Assembly: GCA_019638625.1 (NCBI GenBank)
Contig: JAHBTK010000004.1
Span: forward strand, 558,001-622,000
Direction: 5' to 3'
Length of the DNA: 64,000 nt
From: Chitinophagaceae bacterium
GTDB taxonomy: Bacteria > Bacteroidota > Bacteroidia > Chitinophagales > Chitinophagaceae
This document shows, piece after piece, positions 25,736 to 35,869 of this stretch (position 1 is its first letter; each line of letters starts with the position of its first letter). The notes beneath the pieces were generated by a model. It saw only the letters and a list, made by a program, of their open reading frames with translations. It was not told the origin of the DNA and made no database searches. A program made the translations under genes and the position numbers.

Positions 25736-26464
25736 TTACCCCAACGCCCTCAACACCTCCAGCATAGCCTTCACTTCCCCCTCATTCAGGTTGATTGCAT
25801 ACAGGCTTTCGTTCATGGCTGTATTCACAAACGACATAGTCGAGGGGATATTTACTCTTGCTGAAGAATGAAATTCGGTTGCCCCCGTTTTTTCCGCGAT
25901 CTCTTTTATATTGGTTGCCCGTATGCCGGAGCCGGGCATAATGATGATCCTTTCGTTTGCCTGTCGCACCAGGTCGGCCAGCAGTTCCACTCCATCGGGA
26001 GCAGCGGGTTTCAATCCACTGGTGAGTATCCGTTCACAACCACAGCCGATCACATCTTCCAGCGCTTCAAAGGGATTGGCAACCCGGTCGAAAGCCCGGT
26101 GAAAAGTAACCCCCAGGGGATAGGCTGCTTCCACCAGTGCGGCAGTCCTGGCTTTGTCTACACTTCCGTCTGCCTGGAGGCAACCGATAACCACTCCGTC
26201 ACAACCCAGTTCCTTACAAAGCAGTACATCCCTTTTCATGATCTCAAACTCTTCCGGGCTGTATAAAAAATCTCCGCCTCTCGGACGAATGATGGGGAAC
26301 AATTGCAAACTCGTTTTTTCCCTGGCGGTTTTGATCATCCCATAGGAAGCCGTGGTTCCACCCTCGCCCGGGTTATCACATAATTCAATCCTGTGGGCCC
26401 CGGATTTTTGGGCGACCAATACAGATTCTATGGTAAACGCTATTACCTCGAGAACGTAGCTCAT
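25736..26464 (-). CDS. cutC: Copper homeostasis protein CutC
   Basis: This 242-residue TIM-barrel protein shows the CutC motifs LEVIAFTIES, RIELCDNPGEGGTTAS, IRPRGGDFLYS and VTFHRAFDR, followed by LTSGLKPAA. CutC proteins were linked to copper tolerance, but the molecular activity is still unclear. The protein is cytoplasmic and full length. It marks the return to core genes after the cassette block and has its own start without a clear promoter consensus. Confidence 0.93.
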   Translation of the reverse strand: MSYVLEVIAFTIESVLVAQKSGAHRIELCDNPGEGGTTASYGMIKTAREKTSLQLFPIIRPRGGDFLYSPEEFEIMKRDVLLCKELGCDGVVIGCLQADGSVDKARTAALVEAAYPLGVTFHRAFDRVANPFEALEDVIGCGCERILTSGLKPAAPDGVELLADLVRQANERIIIMPGSGIRATNIKEIAEKTGATEFHSSARVNIPSTMSFVNTAMNESLYAINLNEGEVKAMLEVLRALG

Positions 26465-26620
26465 ATTATAACTGTATAGGTTTTCTAAATACGGTTCACT
26501 TCAACATCCTGAATATTTTACGAATTTCTAATTTAGATACATACAAAACAATTAATTTTATAGTGAGAAATAGACTTCTGCTACCAAGACGGCATTAATC
26601 ATGGCAAAAAATTAAATAGT

Positions 26621-27097
26621 ATGAAAAAGAAAGCTCTTTTTTACTGTTTGTTTTTACTGATCATTGTATCCTGTGCTCCTAAAAAAATTACCACCAGCTA
26701 TACGCAGGAACAGGTTAAGGAATTTCTCAGCAATCAAAGTTACCGGTTTGTCGCCCGGTATATTCAACCGCAGGGAGGCCGCCAGCGTTACCTAACAGGA
26801 AACTATACCCTTAAAATAACCAAAGACAAAGTAGAGGCGGATTTACCCTATATCGGGAGGGCTTATACTGCCACCATGGGTGGAGAAGGCGGTATCAGGT
26901 TCAGTTCCACAAACTTTACTTATGCCGCCAGCGAAACAGCGGACGGAAGCCGGGAATTGACCATCACCATTCATGACTCTAACGATATACGGACCCTGTT
27001 CCTGGTAGTATATCCCGGTGGTGCAGCCGATCTTTCAGTGAACTCCAATAACCGGCAATCTGTTTCTTATCGGGGAGAAATAGCGCCGCTGCCATAG
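26621..27097 (+). CDS. DUF4251 lipoprotein
   Basis: The 158-residue protein has a lipobox (IVSC, Cys near residue 18) and the DUF4251 pattern: SYRFVARYIQPQGG, an N-terminal strand pair, DLPYIGRAY and GGIRFSSTNF. The family is restricted largely to Bacteroidota and has no known function; it should sit in the periplasm or outer membrane. It is alone between cutC and the FGE-like gene. Confidence 0.8.
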   Translation: MKKKALFYCLFLLIIVSCAPKKITTSYTQEQVKEFLSNQSYRFVARYIQPQGGRQRYLTGNYTLKITKDKVEADLPYIGRAYTATMGGEGGIRFSSTNFTYAASETADGSRELTITIHDSNDIRTLFLVVYPGGAADLSVNSNNRQSVSYRGEIAPLP

Positions 27098-27172
27098 CCG
27101 GGCGCTTCATAAGCAAAACCTCACAGGCATTCAACACAACAGGAGAAGTATCCGTTTTCTCTTAGCCCGGCG

Positions 27173-27208
27173 TTTGTTATCATCATTATCCAAACTTTCT
27201 TATTTTTG
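27173..27208 (+). promoter_or_regulatory. Promoter for the FGE-like gene
   Basis: TATTTTTG (27201-27208) is an exact TAnnTTTG, with TTTG at 27173-27176, 24 nt upstream, as -33 element. It gives a leader of about 50 nt. Confidence 0.6.
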
Positions 27209-27265
27209 ATCTGCCTGATGCCTTTTTGTTATCTCCTTCTTTAATACATTAATAAGCCAACAACA

Positions 27266-28312
27266 GTGAAACATATTTTAACTGCCGTATTGTGTATTGT
27301 AATAATGTTTATCCTGGCGTCCTCCTGCTCACAAAGCGGAAAAGGAACGCCTCCCCCACCCGGAAAAGCTCCGGAAGGAATGGTATGGATACCCGGCGGA
27401 GTGTTTGATATGGGGGCCGAAGATGAAATGGCCTGGGAGGAAGAAAAACCGGTGCATAAAGCAAAAGTAAAAGGATTCTGGATGGATGTGCAGGAAGTAA
27501 CCAACGCGCAGTTTGAAGAATTTGTAAAAACTACCGGATATATCACTGATGCTGAGAAAGCCCCGCTGCTGGAAGAAATTATGGCCCAGGTGCCCCCGGG
27601 TACTCCTCCACCGGACCCTGCCGACCTGGTACCGGGTTCAATGGTTTTTACCATGCCCGCGCAGGCAGTACCACTGAACAACTATGCCAACTGGTGGAAA
27701 TGGGTGCATGGCGCCAACTGGAAACATCCTGACGGGCCGGATTCGGATATAAAAGGAAAAGGACAGCACCCGGTGGTGCATGTAAGCTGGAATGACGCGC
27801 AGGCCTATTGTCAATGGGCCGGCAAACGGCTGCCTACAGAAGCGGAATGGGAGTTCGCCGCAAGGGGCGGGCTGAAAAAGAAAAAATTTGTCTGGGGTGA
27901 TGAGGCTCCCACAGAAACAAAAATCTTCGCCAATACCTGGCAGGGAAAATTTCCTTCGGAAAACAAGGCGGCAGACGGCTTTGTGGGTACCGCCCCGGTA
28001 AAGTCGTTTGCTCCTAACGGTTACGGCCTATACGACATGGCCGGTAACGTATGGGAATGGTGCAGCGACTGGTATGACAAATACCTGTACCAGGCCTATG
28101 AAAAAGGAGAGGTGCAGGACAACCCGCAAGGCCCCGTAAAAAGCCATGACCCCGGCCAACCCTATTTGCCCCTCCGGGTACAAAAGGGTGGATCTTTTCT
28201 ATGTCATGATTCCTATTGTCAGCGATACCGCCCTGCCGCCCGCCAATCAAGCAGCCCGGAAAGCGGCATGAGCCATGTGGGGTTCCGGTGTGTGAAGGAC
28301 GTAAACCAGTAA
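27266..28312 (+). CDS. Formylglycine-generating enzyme-like lipoprotein (SUMF1 domain)
   Basis: The 348-residue protein begins with a lipoprotein signal (lipobox ending SSC near residue 20) and then the FGE-sulfatase domain: MVWIPGGVFDMGAE, LPTEAEWEFAARGG, GNVWEWCSDWY and GGSFLCHDSYCQRYRP. The last motif contains both cysteines (Cys313 and Cys318) that match the redox pair of true formylglycine-generating enzymes, which many bacterial SUMF1-domain proteins lack. A sulfatase-modifying role is therefore possible, but no sulfatase gene is in the window and the lipoprotein location is unusual. Confidence 0.85.
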   Translation: MKHILTAVLCIVIMFILASSCSQSGKGTPPPPGKAPEGMVWIPGGVFDMGAEDEMAWEEEKPVHKAKVKGFWMDVQEVTNAQFEEFVKTTGYITDAEKAPLLEEIMAQVPPGTPPPDPADLVPGSMVFTMPAQAVPLNNYANWWKWVHGANWKHPDGPDSDIKGKGQHPVVHVSWNDAQAYCQWAGKRLPTEAEWEFAARGGLKKKKFVWGDEAPTETKIFANTWQGKFPSENKAADGFVGTAPVKSFAPNGYGLYDMAGNVWEWCSDWYDKYLYQAYEKGEVQDNPQGPVKSHDPGQPYLPLRVQKGGSFLCHDSYCQRYRPAARQSSSPESGMSHVGFRCVKDVNQ

Positions 28313-28569
28313 CAGAAAACCAGGTGCCACGAACTACTGTGTTAGAAAAAGCGACGCTTATACACAGGTATTGATAAGCTGTATCTGCGTACCCGGCACT
28401 TTCATTTATTTGCCGGGCATAATGTTCATATTTACATTTTTTTTATTTTAAATTCGTATTATACTAAAATACGGACATTGTCTTTTAACCAACCGCCTGT
28501 CCAATCAATACTTTCCGGAACGATAAAAATGGCGTCTAAAAAAATTATGTGACCCCTAAAATAAAAAAG

Positions 28570-29058
28570 ATGAAGAATATTAAAATAGAACTCAAATGGG
28601 CAATTTTATTTTCAATAATGACATTGCTTTGGATGGTACTGGAAAAGTTCAGTGGATTGCACGGAAAATATATTGAATATCACCTGTATCTCACAAACCT
28701 TTTTGCCATCCCGGCAATATGGCTTATGGTGCTGGCATTGAAAGACAAAAAGAAAAATTTTTACGGCGGGCAAATGAACTACAAACAGGGGCTTATTTCA
28801 GGCACTATAATATCTGTTATCATTGCTTTGATAAGCCCCCTGACACAATGGATAATTTCTTACGTTATCACACCTGAATATTTTCCAAATGTGATAAAAC
28901 GTTCCGTGGAGATCGGCTACTTTAAAACCACAGCCGAAGCAGAAGCCAACTTCAATTATCCTGTCTACGCCAGGCAAAGCGCAATTGCAGCATTGGTAAT
29001 GGGAATCGTAACCACTGCGATTGCTATGATATTCATCCGTACAAAAAAAACAGAATAA
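28570..29058 (+). CDS. DUF4199 membrane protein
   Basis: The 162-residue protein has four hydrophobic segments and the DUF4199 pattern: a first-helix WAILFSIMTLLWM, then FAIPAIWLMVLALKDKK, YKQGLISGTIISVI and a final helix ALVMGIVTTAIAMIF. The family is common in Bacteroidota and of unknown function. The ATG at 28570 (MKNIKIELKW) is preferred over 28549, which would add a lysine-rich stub. Confidence 0.85.
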   Translation: MKNIKIELKWAILFSIMTLLWMVLEKFSGLHGKYIEYHLYLTNLFAIPAIWLMVLALKDKKKNFYGGQMNYKQGLISGTIISVIIALISPLTQWIISYVITPEYFPNVIKRSVEIGYFKTTAEAEANFNYPVYARQSAIAALVMGIVTTAIAMIFIRTKKTE

Positions 29059-29227
29059 AAAGGGGAGCTTTTACGGCAGTATCAGGTTACTTCTCCGCCG
29101 CGGCAGATCGCAAGGACAGCAACGGGCGGAGAATTTTTGCGTCACACTTATGATGCAGCTTTCAGGTATCAGGTATTTCCTCCATCTTGCAACCTGTAAC
29201 TTGTAATACTTACGACTTACTCCTTCC

Positions 29228-30031
29228 TCATGGCGCCACCACTTCCAGCACCTGCACGGTATGCGCACTAAAATATCCCAGTGCTCCGCCCTGGATGTTT
29301 GTGACAGGGTTTGCGGGAGAAGCCGTACTGCTTCCGCCCGTAGCGCCGGCCGTGAGAAAGCTGAACCAGTAGTCGTTATTGGCCTTATCAATACAAAGTG
29401 CCTGGATGGTAATCGTATCGCCGGACGCTATCTGCAGTGTCTCATCCTCCGAAGGGGTTCTGAGCTTGTTTGTATTCCGGTTGCCATCGGTAAATTCATC
29501 ATTGCTAAGAAATATGCGATTGTATTTCACGCCGTTTACGGATTGGATATAACGATAGTAGTTCCGAACACCGGGTGGGTCCTGGTAGACTATATTAGCT
29601 GCTTTACGCATTTCTCCAAACAAAAAATCTTCGGTTATGTAAATACTGTCCATCAGCACTTTGGCGGGCATTGAGGAGACGGCTGTAAATACTTCGCCTT
29701 CTATATTTACCGTCAATGTATACGTCTTTCCACTGATGCCTGCAAAAGCAGCAGGTTTGTACACGCCATCTGTTTCTTCCTCAAACAAAACGGAACTTCC
29801 CTCTCCGTCGCTAACGGTTACCAGCGCATGACTGATCCCGGCAAAGCTGTTGTTCTCCGAAATATTCTTCGTTCGCGATATTTTAACATAATGTCCGTCT
29901 GCCTGGTCTGTCACTACCGCCTCGATCACATATTTTTTTTCGGCGTCTTTTACATCCACATCAATCACTTTTTCGCAGGAGACCAGCAGGCCGGCAAGAA
30001 TGATCAACACGCTATATACCTGAAATTTCAT
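29228..30031 (-). CDS. DUF4249 lipoprotein partner of the TonB receptor
   Basis: The 267-residue protein has a lipobox (LLVSC, Cys near residue 19) followed by the family start EKVIDVDVKDAEKKYVIEA. DUF4249 proteins are surface or periplasmic lipoproteins found almost only next to TonB-dependent receptors with a carboxypeptidase-like domain. This gene follows such a receptor by 5 nt. It probably helps to capture the same ligand, by analogy with SusD. The ligand is unknown. Confidence 0.88.
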   Translation of the reverse strand: MKFQVYSVLIILAGLLVSCEKVIDVDVKDAEKKYVIEAVVTDQADGHYVKISRTKNISENNSFAGISHALVTVSDGEGSSVLFEEETDGVYKPAAFAGISGKTYTLTVNIEGEVFTAVSSMPAKVLMDSIYITEDFLFGEMRKAANIVYQDPPGVRNYYRYIQSVNGVKYNRIFLSNDEFTDGNRNTNKLRTPSEDETLQIASGDTITIQALCIDKANNDYWFSFLTAGATGGSSTASPANPVTNIQGGALGYFSAHTVQVLEVVAP

Positions 30032-30036
30032 TGCTG

Positions 30037-32355
30037 CTAAAATTTGAAATTATAAGAAACTGAAGGAATAAACCGGAATAAAGCCAGTTGAACGGCTTCG
30101 GTTTTTTCGGGGTCCGTTTTGCTTTCCCGGAACGAGATCGTATAGGCATTTTGCCTGCCATACGCATTATACAAGCTAAAGCTCAGCTCGGAACTAAGCC
30201 GTTTCCGCTGCTTCAAAATCCAGTTGGCCCCTATATCCAACCTGTGGTAATCCGGCATCCGGTAACCATTCCGTTCGGTATAATAAAACGCCATTTGTCC
30301 GTCTACCAGGTATTTACCGGTAGGAAAAGAAACCGCATTGCCGGTGTTAAATACCCAGTTAGCAGAAATACTCCATTTTTTACTCAGTTCGTAGGAAGCT
30401 ACCACGGCTACATCGTGGGTCCGGTCCTGGCGTGCATTATACCACTCGTTATTGTTTATACCCTCTATCTGTTTTTCTGTTTTTGACAATGTATAACTTA
30501 ACCATCCTGTCAGCTTGCCGGCTTTCTTTTTAAGCTGAAGCTCCCAGCCATAGGCCCTGCCCCTGCCAAACAGCAACTGCGTTTCCACCGCATCGGTATT
30601 GATAAAAATATCCGCTCCATCCTTATAATCGATCTGGTTTTGCATGGTTTTATAATACACTTCGGTAGTCAGTTCATAATTGTTATCCCACATATCCCTG
30701 TAATACCCTACCGATACCATATCAGATATTTCCGGCTTGATTATATTGGTGCTGGCAACCCATTTGTCCGTAGGATTTGAGGTAGTGGAATTGGATAACA
30801 AATGCAGGTTCTGGACATTCCTTGTATAGGCACCTTTTACCGAGGAAGTGGCGCCCAGCCGGTAGCTCATAGCCAGCCGGGGTTCCGGGTTTATATAGGT
30901 TTTTACAAACTCGCCCTTACCATAACGCAGGGTATCCACCACATTCCTGTTTGCATCCAGTGTAAAGTAGTCTCCTTCTCCCAGGATACTGAAAGCCGTC
31001 AGACGTAGGCCATAAGTAATATTGATACGGTCTGAAGCCTTCCAGGTATTGGTAGCATACAGGGAGTTTTCCCAGGAATATCTCCGTTGCAACAAACGAA
31101 TGTTAATGGTTGATTTATCAGAAGAAGGACGCACTTCGCCGGGACGGAGTGTATGGTAAATGGTATTTAACCCTATCCTGATATTGTTCCTGTTGTTCAG
31201 GTACCATTGAAACTCGTGTTTGAGGTTCCAATCATTGATTTGGGAAAAAATATCAAAATCAGTCCCTTCACTTGCGATTGATATTTTATAATTATAATTA
31301 CTGAGTATAAGCGAAGTATTCGAAAATAATTTGCTGTTATAAATATGGTTCCAGCGGATGGTGCCGGTAGCATTGCCCCAGTTGATCCCAAACCGGTTAT
31401 TAGCATTCAATACATCCTGCCCAAAATACCCTGACAGGTATAGCCTGTCTTTTTCTCCGAGGGTATAGTTCACCTTCGCATTCAGGTCGTAAAAATAAAG
31501 CCGGCTGTTCTTCAGAATTGTATCGTTGGAAAGCTTCAGGAACATATCCGCGTAGGTCCGGCGCCCCGTCACCAGGAACGAGGCCTTATCCTTTTGGATC
31601 GGTCCTTCCACATTCAGCTTTGCAGAGATCAGCCCTATACCACCGCTCACCGAAAAATCCTGGTTGTTGCCGTCGTTCATTTTTATATCCAGTACGGAAG
31701 AAAGTCTTCCGCCGTATTGCGCCGGCATCCCTCCTTTATACACGGTGATATCCTTTATAGCGTCGGAATTGAATGTAGAGAAAAAGCCCAGCAGGTGAGA
31801 GGCATTGTACACATTCGCTTCATCCAGCAGGATCAGGTTTTGATCAGCGGACCCTCCCCTGACAAAAAAACCACTATTTCCATCACCCGCGGATTTTATC
31901 CCCGGCAAGAGCTGGATGGTCTTTAAAATATCTCTTTCCCCCAGCAGCACGGGGATGTTTCGCACATCCTTTATGGTAACCTTCTCCACTCCCATTTGCG
32001 GCGAAGACAGGCTCCTGTTTTTCGCAGTGCCCGTAATCGTTATATTTTCCATGGATTTTGCCTCCTCTTCCAGGAGCAGGTTAATAACGATATCCCTGTC
32101 CAGGTTAATCTGCCGGCTATACAGTTCCAGACCTATAGCCGACGCCTCCAGGAGGTATTCTCCCCTGGGGAGGGTAAGCGAGTAAAAACCATATTCATTG
32201 CTGGCAGTTCCGGCGGTTCCAGCCCTGATGGTGGCCCCAATAAGTGTTTCTCCTGTCTTTTTAGACTTGATCGTTCCGCTGATGGTAAACCTCTCCTGTG
32301 TAAAAGCAATGATAATAAAACATGCAGCCAGTCCTGTCAACAAAATTTTCTTCAT
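30037..32355 (-). CDS. TonB-dependent receptor with carboxypeptidase-regulatory-like domain
   Basis: The 772-residue outer-membrane protein has a signal peptide, a CarboxypepD_reg-like domain (SGTIKSKKTGETLIGATIRA, residues 26-100), a plug domain (LLPGIKSAGDGNSGFFVRGG) and a C-terminal barrel ending in the aromatic PSVSYNFKF. It should import a ligand using TonB energy. With the following DUF4249 lipoprotein it forms the usual two-gene operon. No substrate-specific enzyme is adjacent, so the ligand cannot be inferred. Confidence 0.92.
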   Translation of the reverse strand: MKKILLTGLAACFIIIAFTQERFTISGTIKSKKTGETLIGATIRAGTAGTASNEYGFYSLTLPRGEYLLEASAIGLELYSRQINLDRDIVINLLLEEEAKSMENITITGTAKNRSLSSPQMGVEKVTIKDVRNIPVLLGERDILKTIQLLPGIKSAGDGNSGFFVRGGSADQNLILLDEANVYNASHLLGFFSTFNSDAIKDITVYKGGMPAQYGGRLSSVLDIKMNDGNNQDFSVSGGIGLISAKLNVEGPIQKDKASFLVTGRRTYADMFLKLSNDTILKNSRLYFYDLNAKVNYTLGEKDRLYLSGYFGQDVLNANNRFGINWGNATGTIRWNHIYNSKLFSNTSLILSNYNYKISIASEGTDFDIFSQINDWNLKHEFQWYLNNRNNIRIGLNTIYHTLRPGEVRPSSDKSTINIRLLQRRYSWENSLYATNTWKASDRINITYGLRLTAFSILGEGDYFTLDANRNVVDTLRYGKGEFVKTYINPEPRLAMSYRLGATSSVKGAYTRNVQNLHLLSNSTTSNPTDKWVASTNIIKPEISDMVSVGYYRDMWDNNYELTTEVYYKTMQNQIDYKDGADIFINTDAVETQLLFGRGRAYGWELQLKKKAGKLTGWLSYTLSKTEKQIEGINNNEWYNARQDRTHDVAVVASYELSKKWSISANWVFNTGNAVSFPTGKYLVDGQMAFYYTERNGYRMPDYHRLDIGANWILKQRKRLSSELSFSLYNAYGRQNAYTISFRESKTDPEKTEAVQLALFRFIPSVSYNFKF

Positions 32356-32579
32356 CCGTAATTAATTATTCATCTGTAAAATTCAACTTCATCAAAATCA
32401 GGTTCAAAAAAAGGCGCCCGCCGGCACCATACAACCTATGAATGGAGGCTTTATATTAATCTGCAAATCTTCATTAAAAAATTGCTAAATAAATGTTTAA
32501 ATAGAGTAAATGGTAAAAGAAAACGGTAAGAGGGAATATCCGGATGATTAATAATTTTTCCCTGCCTGATAATTACCTG

Positions 32580-32587
32580 TAATTTTG
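32580..32587 (+). promoter_or_regulatory. -7 element TAATTTTG before the EamA gene
   Basis: This exact TAnnTTTG sits 32 nt before the ATG at 32620. No convincing -33 TTTG was found; a T-rich run lies about 25 nt upstream. Confidence 0.5.
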
Positions 32588-32619
32588 CCGGCGCTTTCGG
32601 AGGCGTACTCCCCTCGGGT

Positions 32620-33588
32620 ATGAAAAATTATATTTACGACGTTTACGATAAAGTAAGGATACTGATAGAACCGGTGTACCTGCGCAACCAGACCCAGCGA
32701 ACCAGGGCCTTGCTGGCAGTGGGCGTCGTCTGCATCCTATGGGGCACTACCTGGCTGGCCTCCAAAAAAGGAGTTGAATATATGCCCGCGCTTCAGTTGG
32801 CCGGATTGAGGCAGTTATCGGCCGGTATTATATACCTGGGATACCTTTATTACAAAGGATTCCGGTTGCCTAACCGGCAGCAATTCATCCAGTTTTTCCT
32901 TATGGGCATGTTACTGATCGTCATCAACAACGGGCTCAGTACCTGGTCGATGAAATTTATGCCGAGCGGTTTAGGTGCGGTCATAGGCGCCGCCTCTCCC
33001 CTTTGGATCGCGCTGCTCAGCACCTTTATTTTCAAGGAGTCAAAGCTCAATATTATCACTATAGCCGGTCTGCTGCTGGGTACCGGCGGCATTCTGTTCA
33101 TTTTTTCCGACTACCTGCACGACCTGCTGAATTCCTCTTTTTCCCTTGGTATTGTTTTAAATGTGATAGCATCCATCGCCTGGGCATTGGGCACCATTTA
33201 TACGGTAAAGAATGCCCGGCATGTTGACCCCTATTTCAGCCTCGGTTGGCAGATGTTTCTCGGCGGCATTGTTTTATTACTGGCCTCCCGGGTCACCGGT
33301 CAGTATGTGCCGGTCAAAAACATTCCGCTTCAGTCTGTTTATTCCATTGGTTACCTGGTATTGATAGGGTCTGTTGCCGCATATTCCGCTTTCATTTACG
33401 CACTGAAGCGATTACCCGCCGCACAGGTTTCCATTCATGCTTATATCAACCCGATTGTCGCCATCGTGGTGGGCGCTTTGCTCAATAATGAAAAACTCAA
33501 TTTTGTTATTGCAGCAGGTACGGCTGTCACCCTGTTGGGGATATTCCTGGTGAATACCGGCTTTAAAAAGCAGAGAAAGGAGGAATAG
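32620..33588 (+). CDS. EamA-family (DMT) transporter
   Basis: The 322-residue inner-membrane protein has about ten helices in two EamA repeats (near residues 37-165 and 178-315) with the typical VCILWGTTWLASKKG start and a second-repeat YLVLIGSVAAYSAFIYAL. Members export amino acids, nucleobases or related metabolites by drug/metabolite exchange; the substrate cannot be told. An N-terminal stretch of about 30 residues before the first helix is longer than usual. Its stop lies 1 nt from the end of the convergent deacetylase gene. Confidence 0.87.
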   Translation: MKNYIYDVYDKVRILIEPVYLRNQTQRTRALLAVGVVCILWGTTWLASKKGVEYMPALQLAGLRQLSAGIIYLGYLYYKGFRLPNRQQFIQFFLMGMLLIVINNGLSTWSMKFMPSGLGAVIGAASPLWIALLSTFIFKESKLNIITIAGLLLGTGGILFIFSDYLHDLLNSSFSLGIVLNVIASIAWALGTIYTVKNARHVDPYFSLGWQMFLGGIVLLLASRVTGQYVPVKNIPLQSVYSIGYLVLIGSVAAYSAFIYALKRLPAAQVSIHAYINPIVAIVVGALLNNEKLNFVIAAGTAVTLLGIFLVNTGFKKQRKEE

Positions 33589-33589
33589 G

Positions 33590-34915
33590 CTACACGTCCC
33601 AGTACACCACCTCATTCAGGAAAAACTCATAAGTACTCCGCCACCGGGCAAACTCTTTACCGGTTCCCAAAAAACTATTATGCCATATGGTCATCATGGT
33701 GCCATTCACCCGTTTGACGGCATCGTGGTAATACTTCAGTTCTTCGTATGCCTGGCCGGGCGTTAGCTTCTGCGAGTAGTAAGCCGCCGCATCCATAAAA
33801 CAAAAGGGATGCACACGGAGCAATGTTTTTTCTTCCCTTGAAAGATCATACCAGTAAAAAGGCGAACAGACGGATGCCCTGAAACCGTTGATATCTCCAT
33901 AGCCCATTGAATAGTCGTGAAGGATATCATTTTCTATAAGCAACTGGTAGGTATCCGGCAGCTTCATCCGGATGTAATGCTGCCGGCTGTGTATTACCGG
34001 TTTGCCGGCCAGCTTTTCCAGTATCTTTTTCTCCGCCTCCAGCATTTCCGGGTCATCCCCGCTATGCCAGGAGGGGTGAATACCGATATGATAGCCCATG
34101 CTGTGGTATTGGATCAGTTCCCGCATGGCCGGTTTGCCGGGGTCTATATTCTTGTCGTACTCGCCTCTTTGTTTGGCTACCAGGAAGAAGTAATACGGCT
34201 TGAGCATGAATTTGAGATGTAATGCATATAACCACTCATAGGCATCAAACGGGTCCTGCAGTTTTCCCCTGAGTACTGCTATCCTTTCCCTGGCTTCGGA
34301 AAACTTACCACTGAAAACTGACCTTATCAGTCCGCCCAGGTTTCTTTTCCATCCCTTGTGCAGGTAAGAGTAGGCCATATCTATGTCATAGGTGGGGATA
34401 AAGCGAAAAGCCTGCATCCTGAACATCAAACCGGGGAACCGTTGCGAGAGGCGATTTCTAAGATCTTTCATCCAGATATCTACCAGGGGAAAACGAAGAA
34501 AGTCATTCTTCCAGGCAATACTTTCCTTGTGACTGAACCGGCCATACTGGTCGGCCGTATGGGGCAAATATTCCTCGTATCGGCTGAGCAGGTAAAAAGA
34601 AGCGGCAAAAATATCAAAGGGATGATCCCCGGATGACACGGGGAACAATACCGTTTCTGCGTCTTCGCCTTTTACCGGTATTTCCTGTGGCCGGATCGTT
34701 GTCTCAAAAAGTAAGGGCGCCGGCTCTATCCGGAACTCTCCGTCGGCCAATATTTCACCGGAGTAATTGATTTTAGGACCGTCAAAAGTCCTGAAAAACT
34801 CAATTTCCCCGGTAAAGGTTATTGATAATCCACCCATATGCTCCAGCAATTGCTCCGCTATATAACGAAGCCGGGAAGAAACGGCAGGGGAAAAAATCAA
34901 CAACCGGGTATTCAT
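33590..34915 (-). CDS. Polysaccharide deacetylase family protein
   Basis: The 441-residue protein has an N-terminal region (1-180) with a split alpha/beta appearance and a C-terminal NodB-like deacetylase domain. The metal-binding residues are likely the Asp pair in FIPTYDIDMAYS and the His pair in GIHPSWHSG, followed by VIHSRQHYIRM. It lacks a signal peptide. The architecture matches Bacteroidota proteins near polysaccharide genes, but none lies next to it here, so the substrate remains open. Confidence 0.78.
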   Translation of the reverse strand: MNTRLLIFSPAVSSRLRYIAEQLLEHMGGLSITFTGEIEFFRTFDGPKINYSGEILADGEFRIEPAPLLFETTIRPQEIPVKGEDAETVLFPVSSGDHPFDIFAASFYLLSRYEEYLPHTADQYGRFSHKESIAWKNDFLRFPLVDIWMKDLRNRLSQRFPGLMFRMQAFRFIPTYDIDMAYSYLHKGWKRNLGGLIRSVFSGKFSEARERIAVLRGKLQDPFDAYEWLYALHLKFMLKPYYFFLVAKQRGEYDKNIDPGKPAMRELIQYHSMGYHIGIHPSWHSGDDPEMLEAEKKILEKLAGKPVIHSRQHYIRMKLPDTYQLLIENDILHDYSMGYGDINGFRASVCSPFYWYDLSREEKTLLRVHPFCFMDAAAYYSQKLTPGQAYEELKYYHDAVKRVNGTMMTIWHNSFLGTGKEFARWRSTYEFFLNEVVYWDV

Positions 34916-35022
34916 ATTCGTTCAGGTCAGTGGTACCAATATATCCCTGACAACTGACACAAAATGCGTGGGTTGGTTGTCTCCGGGTTCCGGTTGCCCA
35001 TCCTGGTAATTAAATATAAGGG

Positions 35023-35598
35023 TTAATCTTTATAATATTGTGTGGCTACCTGTTCCAGTACGCCATAAAAATCCTCGCCATATTTCCTGATGATCGCCTC
35101 CTTCAAAAATACATACACAGGCACTTTTAGCTTCCTGCCCAGTTTGCAGGCCGGGCTGCAAAGGGTTTCCCGTGGTTCGTAATTAACGATTTCGTAGGTT
35201 TTGGTTGTTTTGATCTTTATAGGATACAAGTGACAGCTTATTGGCTTCTTCCAGGTTATTTTCCCATCCAGGTAGGCCTGCTCGATCCCGCATTTTATGA
35301 TCCCTTTTTCGTCGCGGAAACCGTAGGCGCAGATCCCCCCGTTGATAGTAGGCGTTACCCAGCCAAAACTTTTGTCATAAAAATAGCGGCCTTTCTGCTC
35401 AATTTCTGTCAATCCCTCCCGGGTCAGGTAGGGCTTCAGTGTTTCAAAAATTTCGTTCAGAATATCCGTTTCCTTTCCCGTGAGGGGCGCGCCGGCATCT
35501 CCGTCCTCACAACAACCGCCTTTACATTTTGCCAGGTCACACACAAACTGCTCCTTCACAATTTCGTCGCTCAACAATATATTGTCAATTTCTATCAC
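35023..35598 (-). CDS. DUF3109 cysteine-rich protein
   Basis: The 191-residue protein is rich in conserved cysteines: CDLAKCKGGCC near the start, GICAYGF and KCGIEQAYLDGK in the middle, SCHLYPIK and TLCSPACKLG at the end. The spacing suggests a metal (zinc or iron-sulfur) site of the YkgJ/Flavin-like zinc-cluster type. The function is unknown. It is cytoplasmic by lack of a signal peptide and transcribed alone after the deacetylase gene. Confidence 0.85.
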   Translation of the reverse strand: MIEIDNILLSDEIVKEQFVCDLAKCKGGCCEDGDAGAPLTGKETDILNEIFETLKPYLTREGLTEIEQKGRYFYDKSFGWVTPTINGGICAYGFRDEKGIIKCGIEQAYLDGKITWKKPISCHLYPIKIKTTKTYEIVNYEPRETLCSPACKLGRKLKVPVYVFLKEAIIRKYGEDFYGVLEQVATQYYKD

Positions 35599-35869
35599 GG
35601 ATTTTTAGTAAAGATAGGATTTTTTACATCCGGGCAGGGCATTTATGGCTGCGTCTGCAGGCGTGCAATGTTCCCGGCAAAATGAGGCATATACCGTTCG
35701 CTTAGCCGCAAGACCAGGAATAATTAATCTACATAAACAATAGACCTATAAAACATCTGGTTCATATTTAATAAAGTGCTTTAAAATATTTTACTGGTAT
35801 TCACGTTTTTGAGCCATTAATGCTGTTATTTTGTCACTTAATGTTTTAAATTAATTCAACATCCGTTTT

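Noticed and set aside
28392..28417. cccggca/tgccggg hairpin as terminator of the FGE-like gene
   Set aside because: The stem is only 7 bp with a 12-nt loop and no T tract follows.
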